Assembly: GCF_039534165.1 (NCBI RefSeq)
Contig: NZ_BAAAUX010000005.1
Location: forward strand, 186,001-250,000
DNA: 64,000 nt
Source: Saccharopolyspora_D taberi
GTDB lineage: Bacteria; Actinomycetota; Actinomycetes; Mycobacteriales; Pseudonocardiaceae
Direction of reading: 5' to 3'
The notes under the pieces: model-generated
What the model was told of the DNA's origin: nothing
Seen by the model: the letters and a program-made list of their open reading frames with translations, nothing else
Database searches by the model: none
Program-made: the position numbers and the translations under genes
Part shown: positions 34,030 through 42,627 of the stretch, piece after piece
How positions within the stretch are numbered: position 1 is the first letter of the stretch
Layout of the letters: every line of letters starts with the position of its first letter

Positions 34030-35564
34030 CCACCGCGGTCACCGCCGCGCCGGAGCAGCAGCAGCGGCGCGACTTACCCGAACCCTTCGCGAAACTCCCC
34101 GTCCTGCTGGTCGCGGGGCTCTGCGGCGCGATCCTGCTCGCGTTCAGCGGACGCTACGGCTACTTCGGCGACGAGCTCTACTTCGTCTCCGCCGGCCACC
34201 GGCTGGACTGGGGCTACGCCGACCAGCCGCCCGCGGTCCCGCTGCTCGCGCTGCTGATGGACACCATCGCGCCGGACTCGCTCGTGGCGCTGCGGATCCC
34301 GTCGATCCTCGCCATCGCCGCGGGCGCGGTCTTCGCCGCGCTGATCGCCCGCGAGCTCGGCGGCGACCGCCGGGCGCAGACCATGACGGCGGGCGCGCAC
34401 TCGCTGGCGTTCCTCACCATCGGCACCACCCTGGCCACGCCGGTCTTCGACGTCTTCTGCTGGACGGTGCTCAGCTGGGTGCTCGTGCGCTGGGTGCGCA
34501 CCCGCGCCGACGGACTGCTCGTGTGGGCGGGCGTGGTCACCGCCGCCGGGGTGCAGGTCAAGTTCCAGATCGTCGTGCTGGTCCTGATGCTGCTGATCGC
34601 CGCGCTGGTCTTCGGCCCGCGCGACCTGCTGAAGCGGCCGATGCTCTGGCTCGGCGCGCTGATCGCGATCGCCACGACCGTGCCGACCCTGCTGTGGCAG
34701 GCCGCCAACGGCTGGCCGCAGCTGGAGATGAGCGAGGCGGTCGCGGCCGAGGTCGCCTACATGGGACCGGCGCTCAACTTCGGACTGATGATCGCCGGGC
34801 TGGGCATCGGCGTCGGCATCGTGCTCGGCTGCTACGGCTGGTGGCGGCTGCTCGCCGCGCCGGACATGCGCGCGTACCGATTCCTGGGCTGGGCGGCGAT
34901 CGGAGTGGTCGTGTTCTTCGTCGCCATGAGCGGGCGTTCCTACTACGCCAGCGGCGTGTTCCCCGTGCTGTGGGCGGCCGGCGCGGTCGGCTTCCAGCGC
35001 AGGCGGGAACTCAAGCGGGCGAACGGGAAGCGGACCTGGAGCTGGGTCGTCTGGCCCGCCTTCGCGCTCTCGGCGCTCGCCTCGCTCAACGGGCTGCCGC
35101 TGAAACCGTTGGAGTCGTTCGCCGGGAAACCGTTCAGCATCACCGAGTTCCTCTACCTCGGCCAGATCGGCTGGCCGCAGATGGTCGACTCGGTCGCGGA
35201 GGTCTACCGGACGCTGCCGCCCGAGCAGCAGCGATCCGCGGCGATCGTGAGCTACGACTACTGGATGGCCAGCGCGGTCGACAACTACGGCCCGGAGCGG
35301 GGACTGCCCGGTTCCTACAGCGGTGGCCGCGGTTTCCACTTCTTCGGCGCCCCGCCGGAGGAAGCCACCACGATCGTCTACCTCGGGCCGCCGACTCCCG
35401 CGCTGGAGCGCCACTTCTCCGACCTCCGCCGGGTCGGCGCGGTGGACAACGGGATGAACATCCAGACCATGAACCAGGGAATGCCGATCTTCGTCGCGAC
35501 CGGCCGGGACGCCCCTTGGGAGCAGATCTGGCCGGAGTTCCTGATGATCAACATGATCGGCTGA
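34026..35564 (+). CDS. GT39-type (PMT/ArnT-like) membrane glycosyltransferase
   Basis: The 512-aa protein has about ten membrane helices and an acidic first loop (RYGYFGDELYFVSAGHRLDW), the catalytic-loop layout of GT-C enzymes such as protein mannosyltransferases and ArnT. A soluble C-terminal part (about 375-512) ends after a hydrophilic stretch. These enzymes use polyprenyl-phosphate sugars at the outer face of the membrane. The acceptor is unknown. It is coupled to the TetR gene, so it is probably inducible by that repressor's ligand. Confidence 0.82.
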   Translation: MTTAVTAAPEQQQRRDLPEPFAKLPVLLVAGLCGAILLAFSGRYGYFGDELYFVSAGHRLDWGYADQPPAVPLLALLMDTIAPDSLVALRIPSILAIAAGAVFAALIARELGGDRRAQTMTAGAHSLAFLTIGTTLATPVFDVFCWTVLSWVLVRWVRTRADGLLVWAGVVTAAGVQVKFQIVVLVLMLLIAALVFGPRDLLKRPMLWLGALIAIATTVPTLLWQAANGWPQLEMSEAVAAEVAYMGPALNFGLMIAGLGIGVGIVLGCYGWWRLLAAPDMRAYRFLGWAAIGVVVFFVAMSGRSYYASGVFPVLWAAGAVGFQRRRELKRANGKRTWSWVVWPAFALSALASLNGLPLKPLESFAGKPFSITEFLYLGQIGWPQMVDSVAEVYRTLPPEQQRSAAIVSYDYWMASAVDNYGPERGLPGSYSGGRGFHFFGAPPEEATTIVYLGPPTPALERHFSDLRRVGAVDNGMNIQTMNQGMPIFVATGRDAPWEQIWPEFLMINMIG

Positions 35565-35575
35565 CCCCGGTGCGC

Positions 35576-35601
35576 GCCCGGCCGGACCGCTCCGGCCGGG
35601 C
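35576..35601. terminator. Hairpin between the convergent GT39 and HelD genes
   Basis: GCCCGGCCGGA (35576-35586) pairs perfectly with TCCGGCCGGGC (35591-35601) on a CCGC loop. No T run is present. Confidence 0.6.
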
Positions 35602-35657
35602 CTGGTCGACAGCGGTCGCCGAGAGCGGCGGCCCGGGATCGTTCCCCGAGCCGCGCC

Positions 35658-37736
35658 TCACGACCCCGGCTTGAGCACGGTCAGCAGCTGCGTGGCGCGG
35701 CTGAGCGCGACGTAGAGCGCGCGGCGTCCGGTGGAGGACTCGGAGATCAGCTCGTCCGGGTCGATCAGCAGCACCGCGTCGTACTCCATGCCCTTGGCCT
35801 CCAGGCTGCCCACCACCCGAAGCCGGTCGGACTCCACAGTGGACAACCAGTCCCGGACCTCGCCCCGCCGCGCCATCGTGGTGATCACGCCGACCGTGCC
35901 CTCCGCCGCGTCCAGCAGCTCCGACGCCGCGGTCCGCGCGGCCTCCGGCCACTGCCGCACCTCGCGCACCACCGGCTCGATCCCGGTCGTGCGCACCGCG
36001 TTCGGCAGGTCGCCTGCGTCGACGACGCCGCGCACCGCGTCCGCGGCGACCTCGAAGATCTCCGCGGAGTTGCGGTAGTTCGTGCGCAGCGTGAACCGGC
36101 GGTGCGTGCGCGCCGAGCTCAACGCCTCCTGCCGGGCCCGAGCGGCCTCGTCCGGATCCGGCCACGAGGACTGCACCGGGTCGCCGACGATCGTCCAGCT
36201 CGCGTGCCTGCCCCGCCTGCCGACCATCCGCCACTGCATCGGCGAGAGGTCCTGCGACTCGTCGACCACGACGTGCGAGTACTCGTCGTAGTTGTCCGGC
36301 CGCTGGTAGGGCTGCTCGGCCGTGCGATCGGCCCAGGTGGTCAGCTCCCGCGAGTCCGCCCGCGCCCGCCGCCGCTTCGGCAGCGAGCCCGCCAGCACCC
36401 GAAGCTCGTCGATCAGCGCCACGTCGGCGACGGTCCACTGCTCGACCTCGGCCCACGACTTGGCCAGCAGGCCGATCTCCTCCGCCGACAGCGCCCGCCG
36501 CGCGGCCCGCGCGAGCCTGCTCGGGTCGGACAGCCAGCGCAGCACCTGCATCGGGTACAGCGGCGGCCACCAGGTGACCAGGAACCGGTGGAACTCGATG
36601 CGCTCGCCGATCTCGGTGATCAGCTGCTCGCGGTCCGGCTTGAAGTCCGCGTCGGCGAACTGCTTGGCCTTGTTCCACAACGCTTCCAGCAGCGCGTCGG
36701 CCGCCCGCATCCGGGACCGGTTCGGCGGCGCGCCCTTGGAGTGCAGCCTGCGGCGGATCCGCTTGAGGTCGTCGGCCTGCAGCTTGAGCACCACGCCGCG
36801 GTAGAACATGCGCAGCTCGTCCGGGGCGTCCGGCGGCGGCAGCCGCAGCGCGCGCCGCAGCACCTGGACCATCCGGGACGAGCCCTTGACCTCGGCGGTG
36901 CGCGGGTCGTCGATCCCGGTCGCCGACAGGTCGTCCAGCACCTCGCCCAGCGCCCGCAGCTCCACGTTGTGCTCGCCCATCGACGGCAGCACCCGCGAGA
37001 TGTAGGACATGAACACCGGCGACGGCCCGACCACCAGCACCCCGGCCCCGCCCAGCCTGCGCTGGTCCCGGTACAGCAGGTACGCCGCGCGGTGCAGCGC
37101 CACCGCGGTCTTGCCGGTCCCCGGCCCGCCGGTGATCTCGGTGACCCCGCCCTCCGGCGCGCGGATCGCGTCGTCCTGCTCCTTCTGGATGGTGGCGACG
37201 ATGTTGCGCATCGAGTCGCCGCGGGCCCGGCTCAGCGACGCCATCAGCGCGCCGTCACCGATCACCCGCATGTCCTCCGGCGCCCGCTCCGGGTCGAGCA
37301 GGTCGTCGGAGATGTCGACCACGGTCTCCCGCGACGACCGGATCACCCGGCGCCGCACCACGCCGCGCGGTTCCTCCGGCGTCGCCTGGTAGAACGCCGA
37401 TGCCAGCGGCGCCCGCCAGTCCACCAGCAGGTTGTCGAACTGCGGGTCGCGGATGCCCAGCCGCCCGACGTGCACGGCGTCCCCGTCGGCGAAGTCCAGC
37501 CGCCCGAACACCAGACCCTCGGCCTCGGCGTCGAGCGCCTGCAGCGTGCGGTTGGCGTGGTGCACCATCACGTCCCGCTCGTACAGCGCCTCCGGCGTGG
37601 CCTCCTGGCCGTGCTCGTAGCTCTTGGCGCGCATCGCCTCGGCCTCGCTGCGCAGCTCCCCGAGCCTGGCGTAGACCCGGTCCACGTGCCGCTGCTCGAT
37701 CGCGATCTCGGCTTGCCTGACCGACGTTTCCGACAC
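35658..37736 (-). CDS. HelD-type RNA-polymerase-associated helicase (UvrD/Rep superfamily I)
   Basis: The start is GTG 37736, with GGGGAG 8 nt upstream, giving 692 aa. The N-terminal coiled coil (about 1-70; IAIEQRHVDRVYARLGELRS) is followed by Walker A GGPGTGKTAVALHRAAYLLY, the DESQDLSPMQWRM Walker B motif, and C-terminal motifs TLRTNYRNSAEIF and ALYVALSRATQLLTVL. Actinobacterial class II HelD clears RNA polymerase from DNA, and some relatives protect it from rifamycins. TAATCT (37780-37775, minus strand) is a possible -10. Confidence 0.9.
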   Translation of the reverse strand: MSETSVRQAEIAIEQRHVDRVYARLGELRSEAEAMRAKSYEHGQEATPEALYERDVMVHHANRTLQALDAEAEGLVFGRLDFADGDAVHVGRLGIRDPQFDNLLVDWRAPLASAFYQATPEEPRGVVRRRVIRSSRETVVDISDDLLDPERAPEDMRVIGDGALMASLSRARGDSMRNIVATIQKEQDDAIRAPEGGVTEITGGPGTGKTAVALHRAAYLLYRDQRRLGGAGVLVVGPSPVFMSYISRVLPSMGEHNVELRALGEVLDDLSATGIDDPRTAEVKGSSRMVQVLRRALRLPPPDAPDELRMFYRGVVLKLQADDLKRIRRRLHSKGAPPNRSRMRAADALLEALWNKAKQFADADFKPDREQLITEIGERIEFHRFLVTWWPPLYPMQVLRWLSDPSRLARAARRALSAEEIGLLAKSWAEVEQWTVADVALIDELRVLAGSLPKRRRARADSRELTTWADRTAEQPYQRPDNYDEYSHVVVDESQDLSPMQWRMVGRRGRHASWTIVGDPVQSSWPDPDEAARARQEALSSARTHRRFTLRTNYRNSAEIFEVAADAVRGVVDAGDLPNAVRTTGIEPVVREVRQWPEAARTAASELLDAAEGTVGVITTMARRGEVRDWLSTVESDRLRVVGSLEAKGMEYDAVLLIDPDELISESSTGRRALYVALSRATQLLTVLKPGS

Positions 37737-37867
37737 CTGTTCCGCTCCCCGTCTCCCGTCTGGGCAGACCAAGAAGATTACGGCCCCGGCCTGCGGCGGG
37801 GCAGGTGCGGCCGGTGTCTTCCGGCGCCGGGGGCGGGGCGTAATCTGACGGGTAATTCGAAGGCCGT

Positions 37868-37990
37868 CCACGATCCGCCGGCCACGATCCGCCGGCCACG
37901 ATTCCCGGCCGCAATTCGCTGGCCACGATCCGCCGCCCACGATCGGCCGGCCACAGTCCGCCGGCCGCAATCCCCGGCCGCAATCCAAGG
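37868..37990 (+). repeat. Nine tandem 13-14 bp repeats upstream of rsmD
   Basis: Degenerate units with consensus CCACGATCCGCCGG start at 37868, 37882, 37896, 37909, 37923, 37937, 37951, 37965 and 37978 (lengths 14,14,13,14,14,14,14,13,13). The first two are identical, while four (the fourth and the last three) drift, mostly to CCGCAAT. They lie between the divergent helD and rsmD genes. A TAATCT box at 37841-37846 would place them in an rsmD leader. Confidence 0.9.
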
Positions 37991-38019
37991 TCACCAAGCG
38001 CATGCGCGACGATGGTCGG

Positions 38020-38580
38020 GTGACACGGATCGTGGCCGGTAGCGTCGGCGGACGCCGGATCGAGGTTCCTCCGCGCGGCACCAGACCCACCTCGGAACGA
38101 GTGCGCGAAGCGCTGTTCAGCGCCCTGGAGTCGGCGGTCGAACTGCCCGGGGCGCGGGTTCTCGACCTCTACGCCGGTTCCGGCGCGCTCGGGCTTGAGG
38201 CCCTTTCGCGCGGAGCCGCGCACGCCACGTTCGTCGAGTCCGACCGCCGCGCCGCGCAGCTGCTCCGCCGCAACGCGGGCGCGCTCGGCTTCCGCGACGT
38301 CCGCGTCGAGCAGGCGAAGGCCGAGACCGTGCTCGCCTCCCCGGCGGCCGAGCCCTTCGACGTGGTGCTCGCCGACCCGCCCTACGACGTCGACGACGAG
38401 CGGCTCGGGCAGGTGCTGCGGTCGCTGGTCGCCAACGGCTGGACCGCGCCGGAGGGCCTGGTCGTCGTCGAGCGCGCGGTCCGCAGCGGCGACCCCGACT
38501 GGCCCGCGGAGCTGCACGCGCTGCGCACCAGGCGCTACGGAGACACCGCCGTGCACTGGGCGGCCCGCGAAGGCGCCTGA
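38020..38580 (+). CDS. rsmD: 16S rRNA (guanine-966-N2)-methyltransferase
   Basis: RsmD methylates G966 of 16S rRNA. The GTG at 38020 gives VTRIVAGSVGGRRIEVPPRG, the usual N-terminus. An ATG at 38002 would add six residues and is less likely. The 186-aa protein has the SAM-binding LDLYAGSGALGLEALSRG and the catalytic DPPY in VVLADPPYDV. coaD follows, the conserved order. Confidence 0.94.
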   Translation: MTRIVAGSVGGRRIEVPPRGTRPTSERVREALFSALESAVELPGARVLDLYAGSGALGLEALSRGAAHATFVESDRRAAQLLRRNAGALGFRDVRVEQAKAETVLASPAAEPFDVVLADPPYDVDDERLGQVLRSLVANGWTAPEGLVVVERAVRSGDPDWPAELHALRTRRYGDTAVHWAAREGA

Positions 38581-38675
38581 TCCCGTTTCGAGCCGGGTCT
38601 GTTTCGATCACGCTCCCGGTGACCGAGGCCACGTGTCCGGGGGCGGAATTCCCAGATGCTGCTACCGTCCGCCAC

Positions 38676-39158
38676 ATGAGGCGAGCCGTGTGTCCAGGTT
38701 CCTACGATCCGGTTACCAACGGCCATCTGGACATCATCGAGCGGGCCGCCGGCCTGTTCGACGAGGTCGTCGTCGCGGTGCTGATCAACAAGAACAAGAA
38801 GAGCCTGTTCAGCGTCGACGAACGGCTCGAAATGCTGCGCGAGGTCACCGCGCAGTGGCCGAACGTGCGCATCGACTCCTGGCACGGCCTGCTGGTCGAC
38901 TACTGCAAGGCGCACGGGATCGGCGCGATCGTCAAGGGCCTGCGCGCGGTCAGCGACTTCGACTACGAGCTGCAGATGGCGCAGATGAACCAGCGGCTCT
39001 CCGGCGTCGAGACGCTTTTCATGTCGACCAACCCGCTCTACAGCTTCCTGGCCAGCTCGCTGGTCAAGGAGGTCGCGACCTACGGCGGGGACGTGTCGAA
39101 CCTGCTGCCGCCCAAGATCGAACAGCGCCTGCTGGAGCGCCTCGCCGAGCAGCAGTGA
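38676..39158 (+). CDS. coaD: Phosphopantetheine adenylyltransferase
   Basis: CoaD adenylates 4'-phosphopantetheine in coenzyme A synthesis. The 160-aa protein has the nucleotidyltransferase motif GSYDPVTNGHLDII at the N-terminus, KGLRAVSDFDYELQMAQMN, and STNPLYSFLASSLVKEVA. TACCGT (38663-38668) lies 7 nt before the ATG and no ribosome site is visible, so translation is probably leaderless. Confidence 0.97.
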   Translation: MRRAVCPGSYDPVTNGHLDIIERAAGLFDEVVVAVLINKNKKSLFSVDERLEMLREVTAQWPNVRIDSWHGLLVDYCKAHGIGAIVKGLRAVSDFDYELQMAQMNQRLSGVETLFMSTNPLYSFLASSLVKEVATYGGDVSNLLPPKIEQRLLERLAEQQ

Positions 39159-39257
39159 CACCTTCCGGTGAAGAATTCACCACACGGGTGACTCCGGGGT
39201 TTCGTGTTCACGCCAACTTCAGTACGTGATCACGTTCTCCGGTTAGCGTCACCGGGC

Positions 39258-39698
39258 ATGAGGCAGATCACGAAGTCGAACGCAGTCAGGACCTTCCTCG
39301 CCGGTCTGATCGCGGTGGTGGGTCTGCTCGGGTTCCAGGCCGGGGCCGCGCAGGCCCTGACCGTCGCCCCGCAGGCGCCCGCCGTCGCGCAGGCCCCGTG
39401 CGGTGACACCTCCGGATTCGAGCAGGTCGACCTGTCGCAGCTGCCGCCGGAGGCGAAGGAGACCTACGACCTGATCCAGCAGGGCGGCCCCTACCCGTAC
39501 CCGCAGGACGGCACCACCTTCCAGAACCGGGAGGGCATCCTGCCGGACTGCGAGGAGGGCTACTACAAGGAGTACACCGTCGAGACCCCCGGCAGCGACG
39601 ACCGCGGCGCCCGCCGCTTCGTCGTCGGCGAGGGCGGCGAGTACTTCTACACCGAGGACCACTACGAGAGCTTCAAGCTGACCAACGTGAACGCTTGA
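39258..39698 (+). CDS. Secreted guanyl-specific ribonuclease (RNase Sa / barnase family)
   Basis: The 146-aa precursor has a signal peptide (RTFLAGLIAVVGLLGFQAGA, cleavage near residue 35) and a mature microbial RNase closely resembling RNase Sa: LPPEAKETYDLIQQGG, PYPQDGTTFQNREGILP, then the catalytic residues Glu105 (KEYTV), Arg119/120 (GARRF) and His135 (EDHYESF). It hydrolyses RNA after guanosine. A cysteine pair (PCGD and PDCEE) is present. No barstar-like inhibitor gene is adjacent. TAGCGT (39244-39249) is 8 nt before the ATG. Confidence 0.93.
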   Translation: MRQITKSNAVRTFLAGLIAVVGLLGFQAGAAQALTVAPQAPAVAQAPCGDTSGFEQVDLSQLPPEAKETYDLIQQGGPYPYPQDGTTFQNREGILPDCEEGYYKEYTVETPGSDDRGARRFVVGEGGEYFYTEDHYESFKLTNVNA

Positions 39699-39742
39699 CC
39701 GGTGGCTTGCGCGGCTTGAAAGGGAGTCGCCTGCAGCTCGGT

Positions 39743-39780
39743 GGAATCGCGCGGATCCCGGACGGGGTCCGCGCGATTCC
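39743..39780 (+). terminator. Terminator after the ribonuclease gene
   Basis: A 17-bp stem (39743-39759 with 39764-39780, one T-G pair) has a GGAC loop and is followed by GCTTTC. It also separates the gene from sepIVA. The stretch 39781-39953 holds no further gene I can support. Confidence 0.85.
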
Positions 39781-39953
39781 GCTTTCGAGGACACGCGGGC
39801 ACGGGTCCAGATGCGGCGGCCGGACACGGCGGAGGGGCAGACTGGTAGCCAGGTGGGACAGACCCGTGATCATCCGTTCCGGGTGTTTCTGGAAAGCTTG
39901 GAATTCCGGAGAGCTTGGGATTCGGGGCAGGCTACGACTGCAGGGAGATCGAG

Positions 39954-40700
39954 GTGTACCGGGTGTTCGAGGCGCTCGACGAGCTGGTCACGATCGTCGA
40001 GGAAGCGCGGGGTGTGCCGATGACCTCGGGGTGCGTGGTGCCCAGGGGTGACGTGCTGGAACTGCTCGACGACGTGCGGGACGCGATTCCGTCCGAGCTC
40101 GATGACGCCCAGGACGTGCTCGACCACCGCGACGACGTGGTGCAGAAGGCCGAGACCGAGGCGCAGCGCACGCTGGGCGAAGCGCGCGCCGAGGCCGACC
40201 GGACGGTCTCCGAGGCGCGGGCACAGGCCGAGCAGCTGCTCGCCGAGGCGCGCGAGCGCGCCGACCAGCTGGTCGGCGAGGCGCAGGCCGAGGCCGAGCA
40301 GACCGTGACCAGCGGGCGCCGGGAGTACGAGGACTACGTGGGCCGCGCCCAGTCCGAGGCCGACCGGATGGTCCAGGCCGGGCGGGCCGCCTACGAGCAG
40401 TCGGTGCACGAGGGCAAGTCCGAGCAGGCCCGGCTGGTGTCGGAGACCGAGGTCGTGCAGGCGGCCGAGAGCGAGTCGAAGCGGATCGTCGCCGAGGCCA
40501 ACGACGACGCCGAGCGGCTGCGCGGCGAGTGCGACGCCTACGTCGACGCCCGGCTCGCCGACTTCGAGGACCTGCTCAGCCGCACGCTCCGCACTGTCGG
40601 CAAGGGCCGCCAGCAGCTGCGCAGCCCGGTCGGCGCGCCCTACGACTACGACGAGTGGAAGCCCGGCCGCACGGGCGCGGGCCGCAACGGCGAGCACTGA
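39954..40700 (+). CDS. sepIVA: SepIVA-type DivIVA-domain septation protein
   Basis: The start is GTG 39954 behind CAGGGAGA, giving 248 aa. A short DivIVA-like N-terminus (VFEALDELVTIVEEARGVPM) is followed by a long coiled coil (about 65-215) of Ala/Glu/Gln/Arg heptads, with phrases such as EARAQAEQLLAEARERADQL. The tail is disordered. Position before DUF177, rpmF, rnc and mutM matches mycobacterial SepIVA (Rv2927c), which acts in septation and cell-envelope synthesis. The role here is by homology and synteny. Confidence 0.82.
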   Translation: MYRVFEALDELVTIVEEARGVPMTSGCVVPRGDVLELLDDVRDAIPSELDDAQDVLDHRDDVVQKAETEAQRTLGEARAEADRTVSEARAQAEQLLAEARERADQLVGEAQAEAEQTVTSGRREYEDYVGRAQSEADRMVQAGRAAYEQSVHEGKSEQARLVSETEVVQAAESESKRIVAEANDDAERLRGECDAYVDARLADFEDLLSRTLRTVGKGRQQLRSPVGAPYDYDEWKPGRTGAGRNGEH

Positions 40701-40711
40701 CCCCGATCTCG

Positions 40712-40745
40712 AAAGCCCCCGCATTCCTCGGGATGCGGGGGCTTT
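40712..40745. terminator. Bidirectional terminator after sepIVA
   Basis: AAAGCCCCCGCAT (40712-40724) pairs perfectly with ATGCGGGGGCTTT (40733-40745), giving a U-ended hairpin in both directions between convergent genes. Confidence 0.93.
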
Positions 40746-40751
40746 TCCTGG

Positions 40752-41582
40752 TCAGGACTGTCCGATGTGGTCGGTTGATGCCCGCGCCGCGCGCTGCGGC
40801 TTGCGGCCCACGGCTGCCCAGATCTTGGTCCGCTCCGGGGGGTGCACGACCTCGTGCGGCTCGGAGCGCCATTCCGAGGTGTAGACGACCCCCGGCGGCA
40901 CCAGCTCGAAGCCCTCGAACAGCGCGTCCGCCTGGGACCGGGGCCGGTAGGTGACCGGCTCGCTGGTCTCGGCGAAGACCTCCTCGACGTCGTGCATCTG
41001 CTCCGGCAGGTGCTCCGAGGTCAGGTGGCTGATCGCCAGGAAGCTCCCCGGCGCGAGCCTGGACCGGTAGCGCTCCAGCAGTTCGGCCACGCCCGCGTCG
41101 GGGACCCAGTGCAGCACCGCGACCATCATCAGCGCGACCGGCTGCGACAGGTCGAGCAGCCGCCGGGTCTCCGGCGCCTCGAAGATCGCCTCGGGGTCGC
41201 GCAGGTCGGCCTGCACGATCGCGGCGTTGGGGTTCTCGCGAAGCAGCCTGCGGGTGTGGGCGACCGCCACCGGCTCGTTGTCGACGTAGACCACCCGCGC
41301 CGACGGGTTCAGCTGGTGCGCGGCCTCGTGCACGTTGCCCACCGTCGGGATGCCTGAGCCGAGGTCGAGGAACTGCGTGATGCCCTGCCGGAGGCAGTAC
41401 TGCACCGCGCGGCGCAGGAAGGCGCGGTTGGACGACACCACCAGCCGGGCGTCCGGGTCGACCTCCAGCAGCTTCTCGAACTGCTCCCGGTCGGCCTGGA
41501 AGTTGTGGTGCCCGCCGAGCCCGTAGTCGTAGATCCGGGCCGGGTTGGGCAGGTCGCTGTTCGAGGAGTCCGGTTCGGGCAT
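40752..41582 (-). CDS. SAM-dependent methyltransferase, DUF574 (Methyltransf_19) family
   Basis: The start at ATG 41582 has GGAGAG upstream. The 276-aa protein has the family opening NPARIYDYGLGGHHNFQADR, the SAM loop FLDLGSGIPTVGNVHE and the acidic site VVYVDNEPVAV. This family is greatly expanded in Streptomyces and Pseudonocardiales, usually with unknown substrate. It is convergent with sepIVA and divergent from the DUF177 gene, without a visible partner. Confidence 0.88.
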   Translation of the reverse strand: MPEPDSSNSDLPNPARIYDYGLGGHHNFQADREQFEKLLEVDPDARLVVSSNRAFLRRAVQYCLRQGITQFLDLGSGIPTVGNVHEAAHQLNPSARVVYVDNEPVAVAHTRRLLRENPNAAIVQADLRDPEAIFEAPETRRLLDLSQPVALMMVAVLHWVPDAGVAELLERYRSRLAPGSFLAISHLTSEHLPEQMHDVEEVFAETSEPVTYRPRSQADALFEGFELVPPGVVYTSEWRSEPHEVVHPPERTKIWAAVGRKPQRAARASTDHIGQS

Positions 41583-41834
41583 GATCTCTCCGCTGTCTCG
41601 GGAACACCGCGCGTCATCGTGCTCCGCTCCGTCCGCGAACGCGATGGGCGCCGACAAATCCGCAGGTCAACCGGGGTGTCGGGGTGATTTCCGTCGAACG
41701 GGGCGGGTCGCGTACCCTGGAAAAGCTGGCTGTGGAGGATTCGTCGCCGAAGGAAATCGTCGCCGAAGCAGATCCCAGCCGCCGAAACCCCCAAGCAAGA
41801 CAACCCTTCAGTCGAAGACCACTCGAAACCTGTG
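41583..41834. promoter_or_regulatory. Divergent methyltransferase / DUF177 promoter region
   Basis: This 252-bp region has no gene. TACCCT (41712-41717) is a plausible -10 for the DUF177-rpmF-rnc-mutM operon. The sequence after it is moderately A-rich. Confidence 0.35.
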
Positions 41835-42428
41835 ATGTCTCAGAAACACGATGCCGGACGCTCCGCGCGAGCGGAGGGAACCGCTCACGTCGGTCCCTGG
41901 GTGATCGACACCCGGGAGATCGGGCACCGGGCGGGGCTCAGCCGTGCCTACACGCGCCGCGCGCCTGCTCCGGCCGGCTTCGGCCTCGACATGATCAGGG
42001 TGCCGGAGGGCGAGCCGGTGGAGCTCGACCTGCTGGCGGAGTCGGTGGTGGAGGGCGTGCTGGTCTCCGGCACCGCTGCCGCGACGCTGGCCGGCGAGTG
42101 CGTGCGCTGCCTGGACCCGGTCACCGAGGAGATCGAGGTCGAGGTGCGCGAGCTGTTCGCCTACCCGGACAGCGCCACGGACACCAGCACCGATGAAGAC
42201 GAGGTCGAACGGGTCGTCGACGACCTGATCGACCTGGAACCGGTGGTGCGGGACGCGATGCTGCTGTCGCTTCCCTCCGCACCGCTGTGCTCGCCGGACT
42301 GCCAGGGGCTGTGCTCCGGGTGCGGCGCCAAGTGGGCCGAACTCGCCCCCGATCACACGCATGAGACCATTGATCCTCGCTGGGCCGCGCTTCGTGAGCG
42401 GTTCGGCGGGACCGAGGAGGAGAACTAG
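41835..42428 (+). CDS. DUF177 (YceD-like) protein
   Basis: The 197-aa protein is the conserved partner of L32 found directly before rpmF. Hallmarks are the central GECVRCLDPV and the cysteine-containing C-terminus (APLCSPDCQGLCSGCG), which probably binds zinc. In other bacteria YceD relatives influence 23S rRNA processing. It has an Asp/Glu-rich middle. rpmF begins 2 nt after its stop codon. An alternative GTG lies 3 nt upstream. Confidence 0.88.
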   Translation: MSQKHDAGRSARAEGTAHVGPWVIDTREIGHRAGLSRAYTRRAPAPAGFGLDMIRVPEGEPVELDLLAESVVEGVLVSGTAAATLAGECVRCLDPVTEEIEVEVRELFAYPDSATDTSTDEDEVERVVDDLIDLEPVVRDAMLLSLPSAPLCSPDCQGLCSGCGAKWAELAPDHTHETIDPRWAALRERFGGTEEEN

Positions 42429-42430
42429 TC

Positions 42431-42613
42431 GTGGCCGTCCCGAAGCGCAAGATGTCCCGGGCCAACACCCGTCACCGCCGTTCGCAGTGGAAGGCGTCGG
42501 CGCCGACGCTGGTGCAGTGCTCGAACCGCGCCTGCCGCGAGCCGAAGCTGCCGCACGTCGCCTGCCCGTCCTGCGGTCAGTACGACGGCCGCCAGGTCGT
42601 CGAGCCCGCCTGA
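42431..42613 (+). CDS. rpmF: 50S ribosomal protein L32 (zinc-binding type)
   Basis: The 60-aa protein starts at GTG 42431 behind GAGGAGGAG. It has the L32 N-terminus AVPKRKMSRANTRHRRSQWK and four Cys of a zinc ribbon (VQCSNRAC and ACPSC). Together with zinc-type L28 at 22146 this suggests zinc-replete ribosomal proteins are the housekeeping forms. Confidence 0.97.
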   Translation: MAVPKRKMSRANTRHRRSQWKASAPTLVQCSNRACREPKLPHVACPSCGQYDGRQVVEPA

Positions 42614-42627
42614 TCGGCGGCTACCCA

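Noticed and set aside
37760..37810. Possible rifamycin-associated element upstream of the HelD gene
   Set aside because: The GCCCC..GGGGC pair around TGCGGC has only 5-bp arms and does not match the longer known inverted repeat.
37868..37990. CRISPR array
   Set aside because: Units are contiguous 13-14 bp repeats without spacers and there are no cas genes.
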